64,000 nt of DNA from an uncultured Bacteroidales bacterium. Its GTDB lineage: Bacteria > Bacteroidota > Bacteroidia > Bacteroidales > UBA932. The number at the start of each line of letters is the position of its first letter. Positions within the stretch are counted from its first letter, which is position 1. The DNA is taken from NCBI GenBank assembly GCA_934680015.1, contig CAKUSP010000002.1, forward strand, positions 186,001-250,000, in the 5' to 3' direction. The notes under the pieces were generated by a model. It worked only from the letters and a program-made list of their open reading frames with translations. It was not told where the DNA came from and ran no database searches. Shown here piece after piece: positions 34,829 to 43,049 of this stretch. Both the position numbers and the translations under genes were made by a program.

Positions 34829-37225
34829 ATGAAAAGGATAATGTTGTTCGTTTTTCTCGCTCTTGCGATGGTATCGTGTGTGGAAACTACACCAGAAGAC
34901 CCTAAAAAGGAGACTCCTATCGAAGAAAAAGAAGTACAGATAGACTTTAGTATGCCTTCTTCTGTAGGAGATGTTGAATTCGCTTTTTCTCAGTCGTCTC
35001 GTATCGTGGTAAATGGAGAACGTTCTAAAAAAGTGGAGGGAACAGGCTCTAATGCCTCTTTTGTTTTCAGCGACAAGGTTAAGTCTCCTTTTTCTGCAAT
35101 ATATCCGCAGGGTTCTTTCTCTTCTATGGAAAGTGTCACTGTGCCAGCACGTCAGAAATTTGTAAATGGAAAACTCGATGAGAACTCTGCTATTATGCTA
35201 GGATATTCTTTATCAGACGGTAGTATAGAACTTCATCATGTCATGTCCTATCTTCGTCTGGTAGTTGCTCCTGGTTCTTTAAGTTCGGCTAATATCTACG
35301 AAATTACGATAAGTGGAGCTAATGGAGAACAATTGTCGGGAGATTTCAAGCCTGACTTTAAGAATTTCTCTCTTTCTTCTACATCTAAAACCTCAAATAT
35401 AATTGTACGTGCATCTGGAGAAGGTATCCCTATGGGTACTCCTGTAATTATAGCTATTCCGGCACGTCGTTCCATTAAACTGAATTTCGATGTTTCTGAT
35501 GTAAATGGCGTGAAGCGTTCCTTTAAGTACGATACTTCTTTAAACCTCGCTGCAGGGGCTCTTGTTGATGTAAAATTTAGTTTTGATAGGGAAGAAGGAA
35601 GCACAGAATTAAGCCTCACTCCATTTACCATGCTAAATGCAGGTCCTGCCACTATAGGCTCTCATGCATCTAAGGAAAGTCGTTCCTATTTGGTACAGAT
35701 GAAGTCTTCCATTACAGAATATACCGATGACCTTTCTGCAACTAAAGCTCCTACTTATACCAGAATCAAAAAATTACATAATGGCAAATATATTCTTATG
35801 TGGCAGCGTGGAGCCCCTACTCGCTCCGATAACAATGGTATGGACACATATTATGCAATCGGAAATGATATATTCGGCTGGGAGTATAAGGGTTATTTGT
35901 TTGAACACAACGATGCTGCCCCTGGCTGTAAGGGCGGCACAGTGGTTCGCTACTACACTTGTCCGGAATTGTTGGTTCTTCGAAACGGAGATTTGCTCGC
36001 TGTGAATTCCTTCTGGGCGCCTTCCACTTATGGTATTCAGGCCAATCGGGGCGATCACGGATTGGCATTGAAACGCTCAACCGATAATGGACAGAGCTGG
36101 TCGGAGGAGACTGTTATTTATTCTGGCCAATGCTGGGAGCCTTTCCTTATCGAAATGCCAAATGGAGAGATTCATTGCTATTTTACCGAGGCTCGCCCTT
36201 GGGTCAGCAGTTCACATTCCGGAACCTCACTTGTGCTCAGTGCAGACGGAGGGAAGACTTGGAGCCCAAGTTTGGGAGAAGATCCATATCGAGTCATTAG
36301 AAAAACATGGTATCATGCAACTTCATCGATGAATAAGTTTACGGATCAGATGCCGGTGTGTGTGGATATTTGTGGGACGGGTAAATTGGCATTTGCAATG
36401 GAAGATGTGGATAACGAGACATCATCTTCTACAGAACATTCGATAGCAGTAGTTTATTCTCCGGGAAATCCAGGATGGAAATATCTTGAAGGCGATGAAG
36501 TAGGTCCTTCCACTCGTACAGATAAGGTGGGAAAAGATGCTTGTGCGCCATATATAGTTCAATTTCCTTCAGGAGAAACAATCCTTTCTTATTCAAGGGA
36601 AAATGGTACTTGGCCATACTGCTATAAGATGGGAGATGCACAGGCTAAGAACTTTGGTACGGAGAGAGTGGCTATGACTCGAGGTGGTAACTGGAGTGGA
36701 ACTGCCATAGATGGAAGTCATTGCTTTTTAGTCGCTTCGGCTTATTCTAAGTCTATTCATCTGTGTCGCTATGCATTAAATCACGACATAAAGGCGACTT
36801 CGAGGATAGTAAGTGTCGATGCGGATAATTCCGAGTGGGCTAATACTGACGAGGCTTTGTATTATTGTAAGGATGCTTCTTCAGATGCTACGCTTCGCTG
36901 CAGTGTAGATGAAAACAATCTGTATATTCTTTTAGAAGCAAGTGATATTAATGTATCTGCATCAAGTTATATGTCTGTGTTTGTAGGGTCTTCTCCTAAT
37001 GTAATTAAGGTCAAAGTAGGACCTACTTCGTATACATCTTCGTCTTCTTCTGTGGTGGTTTCCACTGCATATCAAGCGACTTTAACGGATAGTACTGATA
37101 TTGACAAGGGGTGGCTTGCTGAAATCGCTATTCCTCGTTCCGCTTTGAATATAAAGGATGGTGCAGTTACCATAAATGCATCATTTGACGATAACCCTAC
37201 TAATGGTGTAATGTGTGTGTTATAG
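34829..37225 (+). CDS. surface lipoprotein: fimbrillin-like domain, sialidase-fold propeller, CBM9-like domain
   Basis: A 798-residue three-part lipoprotein (signal LFVFLALAMVSCVE). Residues about 30-250 resemble fimbrillin-type N-domains and align with the protein encoded at 41110 (shared HHVMSYL and SAxYP blocks). Residues about 280-650 are a beta-propeller paralogous to the previous gene (SGQCWEPFLIEMPNGEIHCY, GTSLVLSADGGKTWSP, KFTDQMPV). Residues about 665-798 look like a CBM9/DOMON-type beta-sandwich (VDADNSEWANTDEALYYC ... GWLAEIAIPRSAL). In the position after susD, locus members are usually surface glycan-binding proteins, so this may be a cell-surface binder-hydrolase. Confidence 0.8.
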   Translation: MKRIMLFVFLALAMVSCVETTPEDPKKETPIEEKEVQIDFSMPSSVGDVEFAFSQSSRIVVNGERSKKVEGTGSNASFVFSDKVKSPFSAIYPQGSFSSMESVTVPARQKFVNGKLDENSAIMLGYSLSDGSIELHHVMSYLRLVVAPGSLSSANIYEITISGANGEQLSGDFKPDFKNFSLSSTSKTSNIIVRASGEGIPMGTPVIIAIPARRSIKLNFDVSDVNGVKRSFKYDTSLNLAAGALVDVKFSFDREEGSTELSLTPFTMLNAGPATIGSHASKESRSYLVQMKSSITEYTDDLSATKAPTYTRIKKLHNGKYILMWQRGAPTRSDNNGMDTYYAIGNDIFGWEYKGYLFEHNDAAPGCKGGTVVRYYTCPELLVLRNGDLLAVNSFWAPSTYGIQANRGDHGLALKRSTDNGQSWSEETVIYSGQCWEPFLIEMPNGEIHCYFTEARPWVSSSHSGTSLVLSADGGKTWSPSLGEDPYRVIRKTWYHATSSMNKFTDQMPVCVDICGTGKLAFAMEDVDNETSSSTEHSIAVVYSPGNPGWKYLEGDEVGPSTRTDKVGKDACAPYIVQFPSGETILSYSRENGTWPYCYKMGDAQAKNFGTERVAMTRGGNWSGTAIDGSHCFLVASAYSKSIHLCRYALNHDIKATSRIVSVDADNSEWANTDEALYYCKDASSDATLRCSVDENNLYILLEASDINVSASSYMSVFVGSSPNVIKVKVGPTSYTSSSSSVVVSTAYQATLTDSTDIDKGWLAEIAIPRSALNIKDGAVTINASFDDNPTNGVMCVL

Positions 37226-37230
37226 TATAT

Positions 37231-37387
37231 TTTCAGAAGAATTGGCTCCAAAACGATACGCACCTACGGTGCTATCCCTCCCTTTGATGGGGCTCTGCCC
37301 CATAACATCCCCGCGGTTCCCATCAAAGGGCCCCTCCCGTTCACAAGTCACGGGCGACTAGCCGTTTTGGAGCCAATTCTTCTGAAA
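37231..37387 (+). repeat. nested hairpin element A
   Basis: A perfect 25-bp inverted repeat (37231-37255 with 37363-37387) encloses a 107-nt core that begins ATACGC and ends GACTAGC. Inside the core are hairpin 1 (GCACC-TAC-GGTGC), a long hairpin 2 (CCCTTTGATGG/CCATCAAAGGG with an inner GGGGCTCTGCCCC) and hairpin 3 (CCCGT-TCACAAGTC-ACGGG). No T-run follows either arm, so it does not look like an intrinsic terminator. It fills the gap between the propeller lipoprotein and the first GH97 gene. Confidence 0.9.
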
Positions 37388-37401
37388 TAAATATTAAAAG
37401 A

Positions 37402-39372
37402 ATGAAAATTAAAAATATAATAATTGCAATTTTTGTTTCCGTTATGTCTATGGGCATGGCATCGGGAAAAGAATATACTCTTCTTTCTCCTGACGGAAAA
37501 CTCTCTATAAATGTGAGTACTGATGGTGAAATTAAGTGGTCGGTGTCTTCAGAAGCTCAAATGCTTCTTGATCCATCAAGCATCTCTATGACCACATCGG
37601 AAGGATTGGTTTACGGAAAAGGAAAACTTAGAAACGGTGCGATTAGTCATATTTCTCGCGAAATCGAGACTTCGCTTTATAAAAGAACTATAGTCAAAGA
37701 CGAATATAACGAGTTGAAACTGACCTATTCAGACTGTTATGTATATTTCCGCGCTTACGATAAAGGAGTAGCTTATCGATTCGTATCGAGAAGTCGTAAG
37801 CCATTCAATGTCTTATCAGAACAGGCAGAATTCAGATTCCCGAAGGATTGGCCTGCATATATCCCATACACATCGGTGTTCAATTCATCTTTTGAGAAGT
37901 ATTATACACTCAGTGAAATCTCCGAATTTGATTCTCGCTCCATGTCCATACTTCCGATGATGGTAAATGCTGATAATGGCATGAAAATAAACATAATGGA
38001 ATCGTCTTTATACAACTACCCCGGTATGTATATAGGACGTGGCGAGGATTTGCTCGAACTTCGTGGCGTTTTTGCGGCTTATCCAGATGAAGTGGAGCAG
38101 GGTGGACATAATTCTCTTCAGGGGATAGTTAAAAGTCGTAAAGATTACATAGCTCAATGTGGACCTCGTGAGAAGTTCCCGTGGAGGATTCTTGCAATAG
38201 GTGATGCTTTAAGTATGGCTGATAGCGATCTAGTATGGTTACTTGGCGACGACCCAGAGAAAAATATTGATTGGAACTGGGTGAAACCAGGAAAGGTAGC
38301 GTGGGAATGGTGGAATAACTGGAATGTAAAAGGGGTGGACTTTAAGGCTGGAGTCAACAACGATACTTATAAGTATTACATCGATTTTGCCGCAGAACAC
38401 GGCATCGAGTATGTCATTCTAGACGAAGGATGGTCGGTTAAGAATGCGGCTGATCTTATGAAAGTAGTTCCTGAGATTGATATAGAGCAGCTTGTTCGGT
38501 ATGGTGCAGAAAGAAATGTCGGTATTATTCTATGGGCAGGGTATTGGGCTTTTGACAGGGACATGGAAAAAATCTGCAGGCACTACTCTCAGATGGGAGT
38601 AAAGGGCTTCAAGATTGATTTTATGGATAGAGATGATCAGGCTATGGTGGATTTTCATAGAAGAGCCGCTCAGATGGCTGCCAAATATCATCTTATAGTC
38701 GATTTTCACGGATCATATAAGCCAAGTGGGCTTAGTCGCACCTTCCCTAACGTTTTGAATTATGAGGGTGTGTGTGGTTGCGAACAGATGAAATGGTGTA
38801 AAAACGATGTGAATCAGCCACTTTACGATGTGCTTATTCCGTTTATACGTCAATGTGCGGGTCCTATGGATTATACTCAAGGGGCGATGCGTAATGCCGC
38901 AAAGGGTCGTTTTCGGGCCAATTATTATGAGCCTATGAGCATGGGAACACGATGCCATCAGCTTGCAGAGTATATGGTATTCGATTCTCCACTATGTATG
39001 CTATGCGATACACCTCTTAATTATAGACAAGAGAGCGAATGCACCGATTTTATAGTGTCTGTTCCTACAGTGTGGGATGAAACTATAATTCTCGATGGAA
39101 AGGTAGGAGAGTATATAGTTACTGCCAGAAGAAGTGGAAATGATTGGTATGTAGGGGCTATTTGTTCATGGAAAGCATGTTCGGTGTCTATTCCTCTTGA
39201 CTTTTTGGAAGATGGGGCATGGCAGGCGGAGGTGTTTAGAGATGGAGTGAACGCATCTCGTAACGGGACAGACTATATCCGTGAAGCCATGGATCTAAAC
39301 ACTGATGTGTCACATTTGGATGTCGAAATGGCTCCAGGCGGTGGAGTCGCTATTAGATTTACTTGCAGATAA
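37402..39372 (+). CDS. GH97 glycoside hydrolase, retaining subgroup (alpha-galactosidase type)
   Basis: A 656-residue protein with a signal peptide (IIIAIFVSVMSMGMASG), the GH97 N-terminal beta-supersandwich (to about 260), a (beta/alpha)8 barrel (KVAWEWWNNWNVKGVDF onward), and a C-terminal beta-domain ending MAPGGGVAIRFTCR. The barrel carries GVKGFKIDFMDRDDQ, with Asp406 at the place of the nucleophile of the retaining GH97 alpha-galactosidase branch. The extra Glu residues of the inverting SusB branch are absent there. It probably removes alpha-galactosyl (or similar) caps in the periplasm. It lies between hairpin element A and a FISUMP lipoprotein gene. Confidence 0.88.
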   Translation: MKIKNIIIAIFVSVMSMGMASGKEYTLLSPDGKLSINVSTDGEIKWSVSSEAQMLLDPSSISMTTSEGLVYGKGKLRNGAISHISREIETSLYKRTIVKDEYNELKLTYSDCYVYFRAYDKGVAYRFVSRSRKPFNVLSEQAEFRFPKDWPAYIPYTSVFNSSFEKYYTLSEISEFDSRSMSILPMMVNADNGMKINIMESSLYNYPGMYIGRGEDLLELRGVFAAYPDEVEQGGHNSLQGIVKSRKDYIAQCGPREKFPWRILAIGDALSMADSDLVWLLGDDPEKNIDWNWVKPGKVAWEWWNNWNVKGVDFKAGVNNDTYKYYIDFAAEHGIEYVILDEGWSVKNAADLMKVVPEIDIEQLVRYGAERNVGIILWAGYWAFDRDMEKICRHYSQMGVKGFKIDFMDRDDQAMVDFHRRAAQMAAKYHLIVDFHGSYKPSGLSRTFPNVLNYEGVCGCEQMKWCKNDVNQPLYDVLIPFIRQCAGPMDYTQGAMRNAAKGRFRANYYEPMSMGTRCHQLAEYMVFDSPLCMLCDTPLNYRQESECTDFIVSVPTVWDETIILDGKVGEYIVTARRSGNDWYVGAICSWKACSVSIPLDFLEDGAWQAEVFRDGVNASRNGTDYIREAMDLNTDVSHLDVEMAPGGGVAIRFTCR

Positions 39373-39390
39373 TAATAAAACTAATAAAGT

Positions 39391-40884
39391 ATGAAAAAGA
39401 CAAATTGCTTTTTATTTTTAGCATTTCTTTCAGTTGTAGCCTGCGATCCTCAAGATCCGAATTATTCGGAGTCTGGATTCACACAAGGGGGAAGTGATTA
39501 CCCTTATGTCTATGCAACTATTGCTGATACTAAAGCCACTATTAAAGGGCAGAAGATTACTTGGCAGAAAGGGGACATTATAACCGTATATGGTAATCCC
39601 TTGGATGAAAATTATTCTGAAACAGCGACTTATCTTTTAAAGAATGAAGCTGACATCGAAGCGGGAAAGTTTACTTTTTCGAAAATGGTTTGTGGAAAGA
39701 AACTTACGGCGGTGAAATCTGCGCGTATGCTTTTCGATGAAAATGGAGAACTTACTTCTCAAACTGTGGAAGAGGGTTTGTTTCCTGCGTGTCTGGAAGG
39801 AAAAGCTACTGATGGGAAAATACTTTTTGAACATACCACTCCTTATGCTAAAATTAGTGTGAAAGATGCTTCATCTAAGCCATTCACTCTTTTTAAAGCG
39901 CATATCGTGGCAGAAGGTATCGGAGGGGAACTACAGGACACCTTGTCACTTGGCTTTTCTCCTAATGTTACACTTGCTGAAGAAAAGGAGAATACATATT
40001 ATTTTAGAACTCTTCCGCTTCAAGGGAAAGAGGTTAAGTGCATTCTTTACGATATCGACGGAGGTTATATGGAAACTGAACTCGGTGTGCAGTCTTTTGA
40101 AGTAGGTGCCGTAACCGAACTTCCGCTTTTAAGTTATGAACCTAAGAAGATTGTTACTTACTATCCTGGTACTGAACTCGAACCTATAACTGTTCGTGAA
40201 ATTGTGGATGGAGTTGAAAAAGATGTCCTCTGGGCTCCTGTTTACTGTGGCTATAGTGTAGAGCATCCTAATGGACTGCTTTATCAGTATGGTAGAGCCA
40301 AGGGGCAGCCTTATTATCCTGCAGCCACTTCAAGTGCTATATGTGTGGATGGTAAGATCTCTGATCCAGAGGATGATAAGTTCTATAAGAATACTCCAGA
40401 CTGGTATAGTGGCACTGCACTTAGCGCTTGGCCTATGAGCAGTTCGGAGGCAGGCTATGTCGAAGGCAAGATAGATAATCCATGTCCAAGTGGGTGGAGG
40501 CTTCCGACGATTGCAGAATGCCAAGGACTTATAAATATTGGCTTTACACAGTCTACTAACTGGTCTTTCTCGGCTAGTGGAACAGATGAGCAGAAAGAGG
40601 CAACGGTTGTTGGGACTGGATTTATTCTTAACGATGAATCGGGTCTTTTCTTCGCAGCCGCAGGTGGAAGAACTGGTAAAGGCCAGGGTTATTATAGAGG
40701 ATCTGGAGCTGATGCATACGCGAGAATGTGGGCTATAGATATAAAGCCAGGTGCAGCTGATGGTAAAGCATCTGGACTTTCTCTTAGAAGAAAGGGATCT
40801 TCTAATGAAGCTGATGGCTTTACAGCGGAAATATTCGCTTTAGATAAAGCGACAGGTCTTTCTGTTCGTTGTGTAAAAAAATAA
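39391..40884 (+). CDS. FISUMP-domain surface lipoprotein (first of a pair)
   Basis: A 497-residue lipoprotein (signal FLFLAFLSVVACDPQ). Residues about 30-240 are a fimbrillin-like region with the ITWQKGDIITVYG pattern. Residues about 260-497 are a FISUMP domain: VLWAPVYCGYSVEHPNGLLYQ, NPCPSGWRLPTIAEC, TGLSVRCVKK at the end. Its FISUMP part is closely similar, also at DNA level, to that of the gene at 41110, while the N-terminal parts differ. Role unknown; a surface adhesin or glycan binder is plausible. Confidence 0.82.
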   Translation: MKKTNCFLFLAFLSVVACDPQDPNYSESGFTQGGSDYPYVYATIADTKATIKGQKITWQKGDIITVYGNPLDENYSETATYLLKNEADIEAGKFTFSKMVCGKKLTAVKSARMLFDENGELTSQTVEEGLFPACLEGKATDGKILFEHTTPYAKISVKDASSKPFTLFKAHIVAEGIGGELQDTLSLGFSPNVTLAEEKENTYYFRTLPLQGKEVKCILYDIDGGYMETELGVQSFEVGAVTELPLLSYEPKKIVTYYPGTELEPITVREIVDGVEKDVLWAPVYCGYSVEHPNGLLYQYGRAKGQPYYPAATSSAICVDGKISDPEDDKFYKNTPDWYSGTALSAWPMSSSEAGYVEGKIDNPCPSGWRLPTIAECQGLINIGFTQSTNWSFSASGTDEQKEATVVGTGFILNDESGLFFAAAGGRTGKGQGYYRGSGADAYARMWAIDIKPGAADGKASGLSLRRKGSSNEADGFTAEIFALDKATGLSVRCVKK

Positions 40885-40927
40885 GTTACTGAACTAAGTA
40901 ATCCTTAAAAAATAACAAATAATCATT

Positions 40928-41098
40928 ATGAAAAAAGTTAATTATCAAGTAGGTGGTATGGAATATAATACTCCCGAAATCCAGGTCATTGATCTGGTCG
41001 CTGATAGCGTATTATGTGCTTCGGATTTAAGCATATCTGACATCGAAGTAGATAGTCTTGAAGAGGACTATAAAAGTAAAAGTGTAATTTGGCACTAA
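40928..41098 (+). CDS. 56-residue peptide of the MKK...P-E-I...LCAS type
   Basis: A short gene from ATG 40928 to TAA 41096-41098, 43 bp after one FISUMP gene and 11 bp before the next. The product is acidic and begins MKKVNYQVGGMEYNTPEIQV, with a middle VLCASD and an end in KSVIWH. Small proteins with this plan (basic start, P-E-I-x-V core, an L-C-A-S segment, acidic tail) recur beside fimbrillin and FISUMP genes in Bacteroidales; I know of no proven function. Its spacing and codon use make it a real gene in the operon. The single Cys and the lack of a hydrophobic signal argue against a normal lipoprotein. Confidence 0.75.
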   Translation: MKKVNYQVGGMEYNTPEIQVIDLVADSVLCASDLSISDIEVDSLEEDYKSKSVIWH

Positions 41099-41109
41099 TA
41101 GAGCGAGAT

Positions 41110-42645
41110 ATGAAAACTATAAAATATTTATTGCCACTGTGTTGTGTGGTAGTGGCTTCTTGCGGTGAATCCTCTATAGATACTCCTACCCTTGAAACTC
41201 CTTCAGGCAAAACTACTGTGCTTACGGCTATTATTGGGGCCGAAACTAAAACTGTAATGGGTGAAAAAGAAGGGAATAGTTATCCTATTTCATGGTCAGA
41301 TGGGGATATGATAAATGTTAATGGAGAGTCTTCTAAGGCTGTTTCATTAGAGGTTGATTCTAAGACAGCGTCTTTCGAGTTTGAGAGTGAATTAAGTACT
41401 CCATATAGCGCTGTGTATCCTTCAAGTGCTTATAAAGGAGCCGGAGTAATCACTATCCCTTCTAAACAGACTTATAAGCAGGGCTCTTTTGATGCTTCAA
41501 GTGCGGTTATGCTTTCTTATGCTACTGAAGGGACTTCCCTTACTTTCCATCATGTGATGTCCTATCTTAAGCTTTCTTTCGGAACTACTGCTGGAACTAC
41601 TGCTCTTGAAAAGGTAATGAAGGTAGAGGTTAGCTCTAATGGAACTGAGTCCATGAGTGGAGATTTCAGTGTTGATTTTGAAAATAACGCTATTACTCCT
41701 GCGGAAGGGAATGAATCTTCTGTTATCACAGTTAATTGTGGAACTGCAGGAGTTGATTTAGGGAGTGAGATTATCGTTGCTATCCCAGCACAGAATTATG
41801 CTTCTGGGCTTGTGATTACTACCTATGATAAGGTGGGAAATAAGTCAGTCTATACTGCCAATTCTGGTTTTGAAGCAGTGGCAGGTAAGGTTTATCCTAT
41901 GCCTATCCAGATGGAACTCTATCCAGGAACTATTCTTAAGGCTGTAAAGGTAGGAGATCTTTACTGGGCTCCTGTTTACTGCGGCTATAGTGAGTCATAT
42001 CCTAATGGACTGCTATATCAGTATGGTAGAATGGTGGGACAGCCGTATTATCCAGCTGCTACTACAAGTTCAATATGTGCGAGCGGACCAATAGATAATC
42101 CAGAAGATGATAAATTCTATAAGAATGGGGCTGATTCGTATAATGATTGGTATAGTGGATCAACTCTTACTACATGGCCTATGAGCAGTTCAGAAGCTAG
42201 TTATGTGGAAGGAAAGATAGCCAATCCATGCCCAAGTGGGTGGCGTCTGCCGACGATTACTGAGTGTAATGTACTTATAGGAAAAGGCTTTACACAATCT
42301 ACCAACTGGTCTTTTGAGGCTAATGATAAATTATATACTGATGAAAAAAACGAGGCAATGGTTGTAAAGACAGGATTTGCTCTTAATGATGAGTCTGGAT
42401 TATTCCTTGCTGCTGTAGGCGGAAGAACACGTAAGGGTCAAAGCTATTATAGAGGAAGTGGAAAAGATGCTTACGCCAGAATGTGGATTTCAGATATAAA
42501 GACTGGTACTGCAGATGGAAAGGCCTCATGTCTTTCACTTAGAAGAAAAGGGACTTCTAACGAAGCAAATGGGTTTACGGCGGAAATACTAGCACTAGAA
42601 AAAGCAACAGGCATATCCGTTCGTTGCGTAAAAGAAGTTGAATAA
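41110..42645 (+). CDS. FISUMP-domain surface lipoprotein (second of a pair)
   Basis: A 511-residue lipoprotein (signal LLPLCCVVVASCGES; ATG 41110 preferred over an upstream start at 41089 that overlaps the small peptide gene). Residues about 25-275 are fimbrillin-like (ISWSDGDMINVNGESSKAV, HHVMSYLKLSFG) and match the N-terminus of the propeller lipoprotein at 34829. Residues about 280-511 are the FISUMP domain (GDLYWAPVYCGYSESYPNGL, NPCPSGWRLPTITECN, GISVRCVKE). Thus it combines the N-domain of one neighbour with the C-domain of another. Last gene before a 400-bp gap. Confidence 0.83.
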   Translation: MKTIKYLLPLCCVVVASCGESSIDTPTLETPSGKTTVLTAIIGAETKTVMGEKEGNSYPISWSDGDMINVNGESSKAVSLEVDSKTASFEFESELSTPYSAVYPSSAYKGAGVITIPSKQTYKQGSFDASSAVMLSYATEGTSLTFHHVMSYLKLSFGTTAGTTALEKVMKVEVSSNGTESMSGDFSVDFENNAITPAEGNESSVITVNCGTAGVDLGSEIIVAIPAQNYASGLVITTYDKVGNKSVYTANSGFEAVAGKVYPMPIQMELYPGTILKAVKVGDLYWAPVYCGYSESYPNGLLYQYGRMVGQPYYPAATTSSICASGPIDNPEDDKFYKNGADSYNDWYSGSTLTTWPMSSSEASYVEGKIANPCPSGWRLPTITECNVLIGKGFTQSTNWSFEANDKLYTDEKNEAMVVKTGFALNDESGLFLAAVGGRTRKGQSYYRGSGKDAYARMWISDIKTGTADGKASCLSLRRKGTSNEANGFTAEILALEKATGISVRCVKEVE

Positions 42646-42732
42646 TTTTTTCATTATTTTTTGAAAAGTGCATTCATCAGTGTCTTGTATTGAGAATGGT
42701 TACTAATGCTTTTGAATGCACTTATTAATTTT

Positions 42733-42811
42733 TAGATGTTGCTAGAAGATATATGGTTTCATATACGGCTAGTCTCCTATGACATGTGAACGAGAGGGTA
42801 TGTATCTTATA
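42733..42811 (-). repeat. decayed copy (E) of the nested hairpin element
   Basis: 42768-42798 matches the conserved hairpin-3 end of the core in minus orientation (26 of 31 positions by my alignment: GCTAGTC...TGTGAACG.GAGGG). Remnant arms flank it (42733-42745 against 42799-42811, about 10 of 13 pairs). Hairpins 1 and 2 are lost or unrecognisable. It lies about 100 bp before intact element B, in the same 400-bp gap. Confidence 0.6.
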
Positions 42812-42912
42812 GTTAACAAGTAAATTGTTTAGCAGAACGATTATTTGTTAGGTAATTTGAAGGTTGCCTAAGAGCGTGTTTTTATAAAGATTTATATTTT
42901 TTGATAATATGC

Positions 42913-43031
42913 TGCGTGGAAATTAGGGGTTATAGTGATACGCACCTTCGGTGCTATCCCTCCCACTTCGTGGGCCCCTCCCGTTCACAAGTCACGGGCG
43001 ACTAGCCACTATAACCCCTAATTTCCACGCA
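42913..43031 (+). repeat. nested hairpin element B
   Basis: A perfect 25-bp inverted repeat (42913-42937 with 43007-43031), different in sequence from that of element A, encloses a 69-nt core with the same ends (ATACGC...GACTAGC). Hairpin 1 is GCACC-TTC-GGTGC, hairpin 2 is the short form CCCAC-TTC-GTGGG, and hairpin 3 is unchanged. It ends 18 bp before the GH39-like gene. Confidence 0.9.
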
Positions 43032-43049
43032 ACTATATAGTTTTATTAA

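Noticed and set aside
37231-37387. Hairpin elements as Rho-independent terminators
   Set aside because: No T-run follows any arm, the loop is 67-107 nt, and the genes on both sides belong to one co-directional locus.
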